Below, piece by piece: positions 52,215 to 62,320 of a stretch of DNA of 64,000 nt. A model generated the notes under the pieces. The model did no database searches. It was given only the letters and a program-made list of their open reading frames with translations, and had not been told where the DNA came from. Positions within the stretch are counted from its first letter, which is position 1; every line of letters starts with the position of its first letter. Source of the stretch: Microcyclospora pomicola (taxonomy: Eukaryota > Ascomycota > Dothideomycetes > Capnodiales); NCBI GenBank assembly GCA_002786065.1, contig NHNY01000002.1, positions 434,001 through 498,000 of the forward strand, given 5' to 3'. The translations under genes and the position numbers were made by a program.

Positions 52215-55200
52215 ATGAAAAAGTTTCTTAACAGCAAGAAAGCTGCCCCGGAGGCCATATCGACTAATTCAGACACGTACAATGCTCTCACGAGTCCGCC
52301 TGCGGAGATCTCCCCTGGCCTCAAGAAAAGCAGCGCCAGTCGATGGAAGCGAGGCAAGAAGCCGGTGGAGCAGAAACCCGAGTTCAACTTGGCCACCGTG
52401 CTGCCTCCCAGCGATGACTTCCGCACCAGTCTACTCATGCCGAACTTGTCAGCGCGATTCAGCATGCTCCGAGAACAGGATGACCCGAACTCGCTCATTG
52501 GTAAGGCCAGCGATGACAGTGTCCTGCAGCCTCGACGGCGATCGCGAATGATGGATTTCAGTTTCAACTCAAATGCATTGAATGACATCGCCGAAGTGCA
52601 ATCTATCCACAGCTCGGTCAAGAAGCCGTGGATGATGGAAAGACATGGTTCGTTCGGGTCAGAGGATGGATACGGTAGCGAGGCTGAAGGTTCTGTGAAT
52701 GGCAGCGTCATGAGTCGTGCACGCCCGGGCGAAGGCAACACGATGTTTGGTGGGCGCCAGAAGGTATACAAGATCGCAGCGAGTGGTGCCACCTCTGCGA
52801 AGAGTCTCGGCAAACCGGTTTACCAGGATGATATGGGCCTGTCCGCTTTCCAGAAGTATCGACAACGAAGAGAAGAATTCCAGCATGAACGGCCGTCCGA
52901 GGATAGCCAGGGATTCGACTTCGGCCTGGAGCACTGCGAGTTCGGAGATGAAGACAGCCGGGATGATCGATTTCATGATTCTGCCAAAGACTTGACCCAC
53001 TCCCCATCCCTCTCCTCGTACGACAAGAAGAGATCTACTACGTCGTCCACTGCACGCTCCGAAGCCAGGTCTTCTACTGCAGCAACGTCCGTAGCGTCGC
53101 AACCCATGAATGGCGCTCAATCTCCCCTCACAACTGCCTCCGGACAAATATCGAGCTCAGCTCAAGCCACAGCTGCGCTTAAGCGGTCGGATACGAAAGG
53201 GAAACGGTTGTATGAACCTGGCCTGGACCAACATATCCATGACCAACAAAACCACGCCATGAACCGACTCAACTCGATCCATCGGCAGCGTACAATGGTG
53301 GGCGGCAAACAGTCGCCGCCAATCCTGCACGGCGCCAAAAGTGTTGGCTCGTTCCACGACCGCCCTGCCCAGCCAGTCTATGCATTGAATGGGTCGATCT
53401 CGCCGCACAATGGTTCTACCCCGACATTCAAGACACATGGATCTACGAGAAAACAAAGCTCAAGTCCTGTGGCAAGCGATGCACACTCTCCCGTGAGCCC
53501 TCAGGAGAACGAGGAGTCCGATGTGCTCGTGCAAGCACTTGAGCCAGGTGACAGAGGCAAAGCAACAGCCATGGGTGCATTCAACAAGCCAAAGCAGTCT
53601 TTTGACGAGCAGCGGTATCTGGAGCGTCAGCAACAGCTGCAAAGATCGCAGTCCCGAACAGGCGTCGCCAAGCCCGTTGAGCCTGCACCTTCCGCGATGC
53701 AGCTGCGTATCGACCATTTCGAGCACACGCTCGAAGATGGTCGCAGTCCTTCCAGCGCTTCTGTGCGATCAAGATCAGGGTCGGCCAGCCAAAACATGTT
53801 CCCGGCAACTCAGCATCAGACCGGTACAGGAGCTCAGCAGCTAGACAAATCCATCCTCCGTGACACACATCGTACCTTCTTCGGCAACATAAGCGCCAGT
53901 GAAAGCGACGAGGATGAGGAGGAGGACGAGAGGTCCAACAGCCAATCTGGTCCAAGCTTCGGGGCGTTTCAAGGTCGCTGGCCTAATGCATTGCCTTCTG
54001 TGTCCGAACATCCCGCTTTGCGATCTCAGAAGTCCAAGGCAAGTCTGGCGGAAGAAGATGAAGACATGGAGCTTGGGCCTCTACGGACCACGTTCTCGTC
54101 CGTCTCGCTGCGAACTGACGCTCAGCAAGCTCGATCACCCGCATCTGCGATGGAGTCGCCACTCTTGGGATCTAATGCGCTGCCTTTGAGCGAAACGATG
54201 CTCCATCTACGACAAAAGAGCAACCAGTCATCTATTTATCCAGACGATCAAACCAGCAACGCCGATGACCTGCCAGACATGCCGGAATGGGCGCCGAGAA
54301 ACCTGGATCTCATCAACCGACCGGTACGGGGACGACTCGAGTCAGATCCGCAGAACGCATCCCGACAAACGTCCTCCAGTGCACTAAACCACAACGACTC
54401 GGACTACATGCAAAGTACTGATCTCACACAAGACACGGCTTCGAAAACTCGCATAGACAGTGTTCGTACAAATGCCCCCACGTCATCACGGACGCCTTCA
54501 CGAACCGGCGGCCCTGTGGATCGCCTGTCCGAGGTCTCTCAGACTGACTCCGAAAGCGCAAGCACTGGGACGCCCTGGCAACATGAGCTACATAAGCATC
54601 ATGCCCGGGAAGCAAGTACTGCCACTCAGCAAGAACGTGACGCTTTTGCAAATGAACTTGCTGCTCGCAGGAATGCCATTCAAGAAAACATGAAGAGTAT
54701 GGTGGAACGGGACACTCATAGCCGCGGTCAAAGTCCAGGCGCATCATTCAGGGGATTTGGCATGCTGAAGTCAAGGACCAGTCGAGAATCGATCAGAGCT
54801 GACGCTAAGCGTGATCCAAGCGCATCTGCCAAGTCGAGAAAGATCTTTGGAGGTGGTGCTAGCGCGAATGCTAGCAGCAGCAGCCTTGCAATCCACCCGG
54901 CCGAAAGAAGTGGTCATGGCAAGGAGATTTCTCGCCCTCGGGGCACTTCTGGATCCCGACCGCCAGTGGCGAACGGCCAACAACGGTCACTTCATTCCAG
55001 CGAATGGGACCCTGTGCGCCCATCCGTGGAAAGCGGACCCAGCAGACACGATTTGTCCAGCACTCGCTCGCCTGTCATGTCTCAGGAGCAGTTCCGCAGC
55101 AGATCGAACTCTACGGCCACTACCGGTCGGTCACGGAGTCGCACTGGACCATATCGTGACGATCTCGAAAAGGCTATGATCGAAGGCACCGGGTCGAGCG

Positions 55201-55988
55201 CATATGGGTTGCCAATATCGCCGCGCGAATACACCCCTCGTCCGTCTCCGGATGTCTTGCAACAGAGCCATTTTGAACATGATGGTCGAGATCGCAGTGG
55301 CAGTCGTGGTGCAACGAGCAACTATTTTGACGCCAAAGTCTCGCAGCAAAGCTCGACATCCACTTTACGCTCACCATTGGTGACCAGCGGGCTTGCGCCA
55401 TCAAACCACTTCACGCCGAACAGTTCGGCACGTCCTTCTCCAGTTTCGGCAACGATACCTTTCCCAAGCATGACACCGCCAGTGTCAGGACCAAACACAC
55501 CCTCTACCTTTTCTCCACCGCCGCAAGTGGCTCAATACAGACCTGCTGGTATCTTGCGCAAGAAGACAATCTCTAAGACGGATATTTCGGAACCATACTT
55601 GATATCATCAACGTCGACCGTGGACACTTTCGATCTTCCCGAAAATGTGTCCCTCAAGAACGGCATGGAAGAAGCGCCGCCTCTTCCCCCAATCAATCCA
55701 CGTAGACGCACCGCCAAGTCCGTCTTTAGCCGGGGTCGCAGCGAATCAGGCAGCGATGGCCGTGCCTCGTCTCGTTCTGTAGCGGCAGAGAGAGATCCTT
55801 TACCTCAGGGACGTAGCCCAAGCATCAATGACGGCTATATGGTGACTCAAGCAATGAAGCAGAGCTTTGACAACCACGTCATGCCGGCGCTGACCCCAAA
55901 CCATTCTTCTCCAAACCTCCGGACCTCTCCAGAACGAGTGCAGCTCTCTTCACCAGCTTCCGCCGCTGTCGAAGGTGGCATGTTCTGA
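52215..55988 (+). CDS. Large intrinsically disordered conserved fungal protein, function unknown
   Basis: One coding exon of 1257 aa from the ATG at 52215 (MKKFLNSKKAAPEA). A start at 52173 is possible if the leader intron is not removed. Order-like blocks occur at the N-terminus: FNLATVLPPSDDFRTSLLMP, LSARFSMLREQDDPN and SRMMDFSFNSNALNDIAEVQ, then DMGLSAFQKYRQRREEF. The remainder is rich in Ser, Arg, Gln, Pro and Thr with short conserved-looking islands (PDMPEWAPRNLDLINRP, RNAIQENMKSM, RGFGMLKSRTSRESI) and ends with SFDNHVMPALTP...EGGMF. Many Ser-Pro and Arg-x-x-Ser sites suggest heavy phosphorylation. I recognise the general type from Pezizomycotina but know no role. Confidence 0.8.
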   Translation: MKKFLNSKKAAPEAISTNSDTYNALTSPPAEISPGLKKSSASRWKRGKKPVEQKPEFNLATVLPPSDDFRTSLLMPNLSARFSMLREQDDPNSLIGKASDDSVLQPRRRSRMMDFSFNSNALNDIAEVQSIHSSVKKPWMMERHGSFGSEDGYGSEAEGSVNGSVMSRARPGEGNTMFGGRQKVYKIAASGATSAKSLGKPVYQDDMGLSAFQKYRQRREEFQHERPSEDSQGFDFGLEHCEFGDEDSRDDRFHDSAKDLTHSPSLSSYDKKRSTTSSTARSEARSSTAATSVASQPMNGAQSPLTTASGQISSSAQATAALKRSDTKGKRLYEPGLDQHIHDQQNHAMNRLNSIHRQRTMVGGKQSPPILHGAKSVGSFHDRPAQPVYALNGSISPHNGSTPTFKTHGSTRKQSSSPVASDAHSPVSPQENEESDVLVQALEPGDRGKATAMGAFNKPKQSFDEQRYLERQQQLQRSQSRTGVAKPVEPAPSAMQLRIDHFEHTLEDGRSPSSASVRSRSGSASQNMFPATQHQTGTGAQQLDKSILRDTHRTFFGNISASESDEDEEEDERSNSQSGPSFGAFQGRWPNALPSVSEHPALRSQKSKASLAEEDEDMELGPLRTTFSSVSLRTDAQQARSPASAMESPLLGSNALPLSETMLHLRQKSNQSSIYPDDQTSNADDLPDMPEWAPRNLDLINRPVRGRLESDPQNASRQTSSSALNHNDSDYMQSTDLTQDTASKTRIDSVRTNAPTSSRTPSRTGGPVDRLSEVSQTDSESASTGTPWQHELHKHHAREASTATQQERDAFANELAARRNAIQENMKSMVERDTHSRGQSPGASFRGFGMLKSRTSRESIRADAKRDPSASAKSRKIFGGGASANASSSSLAIHPAERSGHGKEISRPRGTSGSRPPVANGQQRSLHSSEWDPVRPSVESGPSRHDLSSTRSPVMSQEQFRSRSNSTATTGRSRSRTGPYRDDLEKAMIEGTGSSAYGLPISPREYTPRPSPDVLQQSHFEHDGRDRSGSRGATSNYFDAKVSQQSSTSTLRSPLVTSGLAPSNHFTPNSSARPSPVSATIPFPSMTPPVSGPNTPSTFSPPPQVAQYRPAGILRKKTISKTDISEPYLISSTSTVDTFDLPENVSLKNGMEEAPPLPPINPRRRTAKSVFSRGRSESGSDGRASSRSVAAERDPLPQGRSPSINDGYMVTQAMKQSFDNHVMPALTPNHSSPNLRTSPERVQLSSPASAAVEGGMF

Positions 55989-56662
55989 ACAAATTTACAT
56001 CACGGCCGCATCAAAGTGCAGGCACTTTTCATACACTTCAGACAAGGTTACCGCAAGAAACTTCTTTTCATGTACATCAGATGATGCACTCTCCAGACCA
56101 CTCGTCTGCCGACCATCTTTACGCAACTGTATGAGCAAATAACGGCTGATGCGTGCGAACATCCTGCGAGAAAGGATTTTCATCGAACGTTATTAAGTGT
56201 TGGCAGATTTTGTTCAACTAGCGGCAGATCGATTTTTGTACAACCCCAATGATACCAGATATGTATAGCTCCTTCAATGTACTCCATGGTTCTCAGCCGG
56301 GTAGGTTCTCATCTCTCAGGTGTTGACGCCTTGCTACATATCACTTGATTCAAGTTCACGAACTTCTAGTCCCATCATGCCTATGATTGAGCGCTTCATC
56401 AGCGGCACTGCAAGTCAGCAGGAGCGAACTCTGGGAGCTCCAGTCCCACGGTCGTCAAGGAGGTGACGACTTCTATACTACTCCTACTGACATGGGCATT
56501 CATACAGTACTCAGAACAACAACTCCTCAACCCTTAGTTTGAGATCGAAGCCTACTGCTACTTCTCGGGTTTCCTATTGATATATGAGCGGCCGCTCCTC
56601 CACCCAACCTCACGCCAAACCCTAATCCTCGGCGCCCTGAGTATTTGCACCGCAACGCGCGT
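55989..56662. other. Intergenic, no gene seen
   Basis: About 670 bp between two same-strand genes. No repeats or recognisable frames. Confidence 0.4.
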
Positions 56663-58927
56663 ATGACGACGCCACACTCGTTCCCTGACCACCACCACCA
56701 CCTGCCCCTCGACCACGCAGACCACGACACACCACTCAGCGAACCGGACATCAACAGTGAACTCCGACACATTGTGTTGCGGGACAAGACCACACCCAGC
56801 CCTCTTCATGCCGCAGATACCGCTTCGCAACAGCCCACTACCGCTATCACCTCCAGAAACGACCGTGAGGACATCGAGACGCAACATCTACCAACGACAC
56901 AGTTAACGTCCCGCCTCTCGCCTCGCGCCCTCTGGCTTAAGCAACCCGTCGAGCGCGGCCGAACACCAGTCTCCACATCTTCGCACCTTCGCTCGACGTC
57001 CGTTCCCTCGAAGCCGCTGAAGAGCGCGCTTGCGGTTTCGCCGCCGTTGCCGACCACGCTGACGGGGGAAATCGTGGCGGCGTCTGGGTCGAGGAAGAAA
57101 CGTGTCAACTTCCCCGACGAGGGGGCGTTGAAGAGGAGTGAAACGGCGCCGGCGGCTGTCAAATGGGCGGACTCTCAGGATGAGGCGAGGCGGGAAACCT
57201 CGCGTGGCTTTTTCGCTTTTGAGAATGGGGAGGTTGCGAAGGAGGGACGGTGGAGAGACAAAACTGAAGTTGGAGTCCGACAAGACGTTGGAGAGCTCCC
57301 TGTTGCGGAGAGTGACCATTGTGAGGCGTACCCCGATGCAGAAGATGTATTGACGGGCACGGAATCGGTTCTTGGCTGTCAAGACGAAAGCGATGAGGAT
57401 GGACTTCCGGGTCTGCTTCCAATGACTTATCTCGAGCCCGCACCCGACGACGCAGACGTCTACACTGTTGATGCTCGAGGTTACCCTGTATATGACCAAG
57501 TCTTGAACTACGATTCTATGTACGATGCTGCGGTGCCGAATCTGGATGAGCTTGCCTCCGAGCAATCCGACTCTAGCAGAACAAGCTCCACTATTTCGGA
57601 AAGTCTCTTGCAGGCACCAGAAGGCCGCGAGATGGGAGTTCTCGAGACATACAGCCGTATGCACGACACTGAGAAAAGACGCTTCAGCGTGGAAGAACGC
57701 GAGGAGCTCAAGATTTGGTCGGCGGCAGCAGCAGATTCGCCTGGGGTAGCTTTGTCTTCTCAGGCAGTCTATCAAGAATCAGATGTTCCAGTGGATAATG
57801 TTACAGTAGGCGATACCACTGCGAGCGAGGTGACGGAAGCAAATCTTGCGAAGCTCTTCGAGGAGCAGAAGCAAGCTCAGGCTTCGGCTAGGGGTTCGAA
57901 AGCGAAGCGGCCATCGTATCAATCTGCTCAACTCGTATCCCTAGGGCCAGGCAAAAAGCACTCGTCAGACTCGCTACACCCTCGTCACACAGCAGGCGAC
58001 ATCATTCTGTTCGGAGGTGGCTTCAAAGGCGCAGCACACTACCGCAAAGCGAGTCCGGCGCAATGTGCTGTAACCTCCGTCAACGTCCATGGCGAAACCT
58101 CGCCGAGCTCAAGCTTCATACCCGGGAATGCCGACCTGCATCGAACATCCCACCAGACAAGTCAAACGAGTCATCATCTCAGAAGCAACCACCAGACTTT
58201 ATGGGAAGATCCCACAGCTATAGTAGACCGTGATGCGGAAGATGTCTCTGATGTCGTGGATGACCTCGACAGCATTGAGGCGGTGGCAGATGACGACGAT
58301 GGTTGTTCCCACATCTCGCGAAACTCAAGTCCTATGAGTCAGGCGAGGACCAAGCTTACAGCGTGGTCATGGAACAGAGAGCAGGATTCGGAAGACGATG
58401 AGAATCCGCGTTGGAGACCCTTGATGGCAGTCGGTGAGAGTGACACGAGACGCTCTTCCGAATGGACCGAGAAGCCGTATGCACCGCCTAACACAGCACG
58501 AGGCAGTTCGGTATTGGAATCTGCGATGCATACACCGGTATCGATCGATATAGAGAAAGAGGATGTTGAGACACCACCAGTGGCGATGATGAGCAATCCT
58601 GTTCTCACTCTCTCGGACACTGGCCCAAGCGATTACCTAAGCTTCGCGAAGGCAGCACCTCACAGCTTACCCGTCTCACCCTTAGGTACACATTACGTAC
58701 TGGCTCAGACCCATGTGCACACCATCCCACGTCAATTGGCGTTGGCCGCCCAGCTGAACACGACATCACACAGCCGCTACCATCGCGACTCCGTTGAGCT
58801 TTCACGCCACCATCTGGAGGACGAAGCGAAGATGAATGCCGGCTTGATGACGACCAACGATTCCTTCTTGCTTACACGCTCTCGCTATCCTGGCAACGGG
58901 CGTCGCATGGCCAACCCGCATGGCTAG
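56663..58927 (+). CDS. Disordered hypothetical protein, 754 aa, ending at an in-frame TAG
   Basis: Starts at the first ATG (MTTPHSFPDHHHHLPLDH). The protein is mostly disordered, rich in Ser, Glu, Asp and His. It has recognisable blocks LSPRALWLKQPVERGRTP, KKRVNFPDEGALKRSETAP, YPVYDQVLNYDSMYDAAVPN, GDIILFGGGFKGAAHYR and TAWSWNREQDSEDDENPRWRPL. These look like conserved islands, but I can name no domain. The annotated frame stops at TAG 58925-58927. The same frame then stays open for a further 102 codons to a stop at 59234-59236, and that part still looks protein-like (GMTLAAIAAESEQAED, YEVEHPRWFASKYG). The natural C-terminus may therefore lie at 59236. Confidence 0.68.
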   Translation: MTTPHSFPDHHHHLPLDHADHDTPLSEPDINSELRHIVLRDKTTPSPLHAADTASQQPTTAITSRNDREDIETQHLPTTQLTSRLSPRALWLKQPVERGRTPVSTSSHLRSTSVPSKPLKSALAVSPPLPTTLTGEIVAASGSRKKRVNFPDEGALKRSETAPAAVKWADSQDEARRETSRGFFAFENGEVAKEGRWRDKTEVGVRQDVGELPVAESDHCEAYPDAEDVLTGTESVLGCQDESDEDGLPGLLPMTYLEPAPDDADVYTVDARGYPVYDQVLNYDSMYDAAVPNLDELASEQSDSSRTSSTISESLLQAPEGREMGVLETYSRMHDTEKRRFSVEEREELKIWSAAAADSPGVALSSQAVYQESDVPVDNVTVGDTTASEVTEANLAKLFEEQKQAQASARGSKAKRPSYQSAQLVSLGPGKKHSSDSLHPRHTAGDIILFGGGFKGAAHYRKASPAQCAVTSVNVHGETSPSSSFIPGNADLHRTSHQTSQTSHHLRSNHQTLWEDPTAIVDRDAEDVSDVVDDLDSIEAVADDDDGCSHISRNSSPMSQARTKLTAWSWNREQDSEDDENPRWRPLMAVGESDTRRSSEWTEKPYAPPNTARGSSVLESAMHTPVSIDIEKEDVETPPVAMMSNPVLTLSDTGPSDYLSFAKAAPHSLPVSPLGTHYVLAQTHVHTIPRQLALAAQLNTTSHSRYHRDSVELSRHHLEDEAKMNAGLMTTNDSFLLTRSRYPGNGRRMANPHG

Positions 58928-59236
58928 AGTGCGGCAACGCTGGGAAGCACGACAGATAACAGTGCTGTTGGTGACGCTGGTCGAGGACGGAGCCGCATGG
59001 GCGGCCTCTGCACGATCGTTGACGCCAGCCCGCCGTCTTCAGAGCGCGCTCCGATGGGCATGCGTGCGGGGATGACGCTCGCTGCCATTGCCGCTGAAAG
59101 TGAGCAGGCAGAAGATCGATGGCATCCGGAGGAACACGTCGGTTGTTCCATCTACGAGGTCGAGCATCCCAGGTGGTTCGCGTCAAAGTATGGCCATGAA
59201 AGGCCACGTCATGGGATTCTGTCGAGGTCCAGATAA
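58928..59236 (+). other. In-frame open continuation beyond the TAG stop of the preceding gene
   Basis: 102 sense codons in the same frame as the upstream gene, beginning SAATLGSTTDNSAVGDAGRG and ending with a stop at 59234-59236. The composition matches the upstream protein. It could be a C-terminus cut off by a nonsense change, a read-through extension, or chance. Confidence 0.45.
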
Positions 59237-59785
59237 GCTCGACGCACACGCCACCTGCTTTGCAAGTTTGGAGGGTTTTCGGAATATTCAGCGCTGTGTG
59301 GGGAGTGTGTTTGGCAGCGGAGAGGAACCTACGAATGAAGATTTGGTTAGCCCCTATCACGTATGTATTCATAGATTCTACCGCTGCACCCCTTTTCAAT
59401 ATCGCCGTCAAGTCTGGTGGATTGAAAGCCTACGAAATATAACTCTCCTTTGCCGCTACTTTAACGCTTTCACAGAGCCTTTGATTTAGCTGTAAACCCC
59501 ATGGCTATTAACCTTCCTTTTTATGGTACATGTACCTCCCCAGGATCCAGCCCCAAAACTCCCCCATGCCTACAACAGTATTTTGCCAAGGGCAATGTAA
59601 GAAGATCCCTTATTGGTACATCCTGATACCGCGACCAATATCATCTCCTTCTTTCCACTCATCATATGGTTTTCCAACCCGTCGACTATACCAACCAACC
59701 AATCCTCCATCCTGCTCTTTTGGCTCCTACGTCCCAATCATGCCCCCACGCAACCGGACTGCTCTCCAGCCTTCCCTCGAACCTC
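59237..59785. other. Convergent 3' spacer, nothing seen
   Basis: About 550 bp between the disordered-protein gene and DPM3. A pyrimidine-rich stretch on the plus strand (59640-59770). No supported gene. Confidence 0.4.
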
Positions 59786-60259
59786 TCAATCCACCTCGAC
59801 GCCCTTCTTCTTCAAGTCCGCGCGCGCCAGGTCGATCTCGCGCATCAGCTCGCTGTGCGCCTCGGGCACATCGTTGAACGTCAGCACGCCGAAGCCGAGC
59901 TTGCCGAGCAGGTACGCGCCGAAGCTTATGAGGGCCCAGAAGGGCAGCTGTGGCGTAGGTCTGTTAGTCGGGTAGGTTCTCCAGCATAGAGTCGTGTGGA
60001 GGGGTTGGCCGAAGAGAGATCAAAGGTGGTGGGAGTGGGGTGCTGCTGCGCTGCAGGGGACGTACGTATGGAATCACTTCATCTTGGAGCTTCGCGGGCA
60101 GAGGGAGCAGGCCGAGGAACGTGACCATGTAAACCTGTTTGCGCACGACGAATTAGGACTCAAGCTCTATGGGCATACACTGGTGGGTGGGGAGCAAGCG
60201 GGATGCCCTACAGAGACAGCTAGCAGGCCAATGGAGATTGTTTGTTGCGCGCGCGTCAT
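59786..60259 (-). CDS. DPM3: Dolichol-phosphate mannosyltransferase subunit 3
   Basis: Small ER membrane subunit that tethers the catalytic Dpm1 for dolichol-P-mannose synthesis, which feeds N-glycans, O-mannose and GPI anchors. There are three exons: 60259-60212, 60134-60066 and 59947-59786 (92 aa, family-typical). Introns of 77 and 118 nt have donors GTAGGG and GTACGT; the second has a clear CTAAC branch site. The protein reads MTRAQQTISIGLLAVSV, then GLLPLPAKLQDEVIPY, then LPFWALISFGAYLLGKLG and the conserved FNDVPEAHSELMREIDLARADLKKKGVEVD-type C-terminus. Two transmembrane helices and a C-terminal coiled segment are evident. It is divergent from the ARM-repeat gene. Confidence 0.93.
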
Positions 60260-60640
60260 GATGATCGATGTGATTTGTGTGTCTCGAGTGTTCGCGTGAT
60301 CTGATAGTACAAGTAGGTACACAGAGCAAAGGAAATAAAGAAGGAACGGCGAATAAATTATTATTGTCGAAGTGGTCTTTAGCTTTCCAGGGTCGATGGA
60401 AGGGAGACGTGGTTGGTACAGGACAAGTACGGGGGTGCACGACGCGCCGCTGATTGGGCGAGACTTGGGCGTTGGCGACTTCACCTCTGCGATATATCTT
60501 CCACTCTGCCAGTCTGCTCTGTCAGCTTCTGGTCGAAAGTGCGATGTTGGCTGAATCGGGCTGAAAGGACGATCCGCAGATGAGCTGTTTGATTGTACTA
60601 AAAGTTTCATTCCACGAGGATCCTGTCCATCCAATCTACT
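60260..60640. promoter_or_regulatory. Shared intergenic promoter of DPM3 and the ARM-repeat gene
   Basis: About 380 bp between divergent start codons. AT-rich around 60335-60365 (aataaattattattg). No coding feature. Confidence 0.45.
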
Positions 60641-62311
60641 ATGGACTCAAACGAGCAGAAAGAAGATCAGGACAGTGGGGCTTCCCTGGAGGCTGCACTG
60701 GCGACTCTCTATGTCCAAAGACCGGGGGACTCTCAAGACCTAACACAGGCAAACGTTCAAAGCAGCATCGCAGCTCTAGCAGAAGCAAGCAGAACCGATA
60801 CTGCCCTGAGGGATCGCCTTGCCACAGCACCAGCGCTACGTACATTGCTTGACATCCTATGCACCTCACTCAAAGGCGAGATCAGCAACCCGATCCTTGT
60901 AACATCAGCTCTGCGTTGTATCGGGAATGCTTGCATCGACAAAGACACGGCGAGAGCGGTCATAGTTCAAGCTCCGGATTACTCTTGGGCAGCGAGCTGC
61001 CTGACGCACAAGGATGAAAGGATCGTCAGGACCAGTCTCAAGGTGATTTACAATCTTTGCGTAGACTACGAACCAGCGCAGAAGTGGGGCTATGAGAAAA
61101 ATCTTCATGAAGATCTGATTGCGCTATTAAGTGATGGCAAGCCCAATGAGATGTGTATTGATCTGGATGAGGCTGAGCGCATGCTAGCAATGGAACTGTT
61201 GTTCTGGATGACCAATCAAAGGCCTGCGGTGCCGACAGATTCGCAACTCACGACTGGATCCAAGGAAGAGTCGTTGTCAAGGACAAGCCGCCAAGTACAG
61301 CGAGGTACTCTGCATAGACTCTATCGTCTTCCTTACCTGTACGCGCCAGACCTGGACATCGAAGATTACGCAATGGTGGTAGAAATGTGTCTAACCTACC
61401 TGAGGGACCCTGTAGTACAACAGCAAGTCCATGAGTATGGGCTCGTCCAGTATGTATGGCGCATGCTATGGGACAATGAGCGAAAGATCCACGGTTTGCG
61501 GGAGAAAAGTCCAGAAAATGATAGTGAGGTCGAGGAGCTCAAAATGTTGATCCCGTTGTCCACAAGTCTCACCTGGTGTTTATCAGATATTGCGGCAACC
61601 AGGCTTGAGGCCGGTAAGCCAATCGATGATATGCTAGACTTCGAGGAGTCTTTGCTTCATGGTATAACAGAGCTTATCGCATGTTTCGGGACACCAGACG
61701 AAGAGCTGGCCGGATCGAAGCAAGTGTTGCAACACGGAGTAGAGTTGATGTGGCAAGGCCGTGCGGTAGCGATCATGTCTGTCCCACAGCGAATCGCTTC
61801 CTTGCCCAATGAGCAAGGTGAAGAAGAAGACCAAGCGAATGCGGACGGCGTTCAACATGCAGGTCCGGTGGGCGAACATGCATTCGTGCCGCTAAGCCCA
61901 CGACTCTTGGTCGCGGCATGTCAGTTCCTTGCGAATGCACTGTGGCGTAAGGAGTTGCAGTCAAACAGCGAGCTCCTCAATCGGGAAGATCTGTATGGCG
62001 CATTGTGGGCAGCCATAATTCAGACACAAGACGCGGAAGTGCTGCATGCGGCGGCCGGCCTGCTGACGCAGCTTAGTCGGTCTTCTATACAAACCCGAGA
62101 AGCAATAGCCGGAGACGGAAAGGCCATGGCCGCCCTCGGAAGTTTATGTGATCATTCCACACCGCAGATAAAGCAAGATGGTGTAAAGCTGCTCAAAGCC
62201 TTAGGTAGAGACAGCACGGTCAATCAGACGCGTTTCGCTGTCTTGGCGAAGAGAGTGCTGGAATCCATAGCTGCAGAGTCAAATCCGGCAGACGCGTCTA
62301 AATTGACATGA
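60641..62311 (+). CDS. ARM-repeat protein, smgGDS (RAP1GDS1/Arz1)-like
   Basis: Intronless gene of 556 aa, almost entirely helical repeats of armadillo type. Examples are SALRCIGNACIDKDTARAVI, RTSLKVIYNLCVDYEPAQ, LLVAACQFLANALWRKELQ, EVLHAAAGLLTQLSRSS and QIKQDGVKLLKALGRDS. The pattern of repeats with Asn in ALRCIGNAC and KVIYNLC resembles smgGDS (RAP1GDS1), a chaperone-like exchange factor for small GTPases, and its fission-yeast relative Arz1. That assignment is by resemblance only; an ataxin-10-like ARM protein is the alternative. The gene converges on ARP6, with only 9 bp between stop codons. Confidence 0.75.
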   Translation: MDSNEQKEDQDSGASLEAALATLYVQRPGDSQDLTQANVQSSIAALAEASRTDTALRDRLATAPALRTLLDILCTSLKGEISNPILVTSALRCIGNACIDKDTARAVIVQAPDYSWAASCLTHKDERIVRTSLKVIYNLCVDYEPAQKWGYEKNLHEDLIALLSDGKPNEMCIDLDEAERMLAMELLFWMTNQRPAVPTDSQLTTGSKEESLSRTSRQVQRGTLHRLYRLPYLYAPDLDIEDYAMVVEMCLTYLRDPVVQQQVHEYGLVQYVWRMLWDNERKIHGLREKSPENDSEVEELKMLIPLSTSLTWCLSDIAATRLEAGKPIDDMLDFEESLLHGITELIACFGTPDEELAGSKQVLQHGVELMWQGRAVAIMSVPQRIASLPNEQGEEEDQANADGVQHAGPVGEHAFVPLSPRLLVAACQFLANALWRKELQSNSELLNREDLYGALWAAIIQTQDAEVLHAAAGLLTQLSRSSIQTREAIAGDGKAMAALGSLCDHSTPQIKQDGVKLLKALGRDSTVNQTRFAVLAKRVLESIAAESNPADASKLT

Positions 62312-62320
62312 ACTGTCGTT

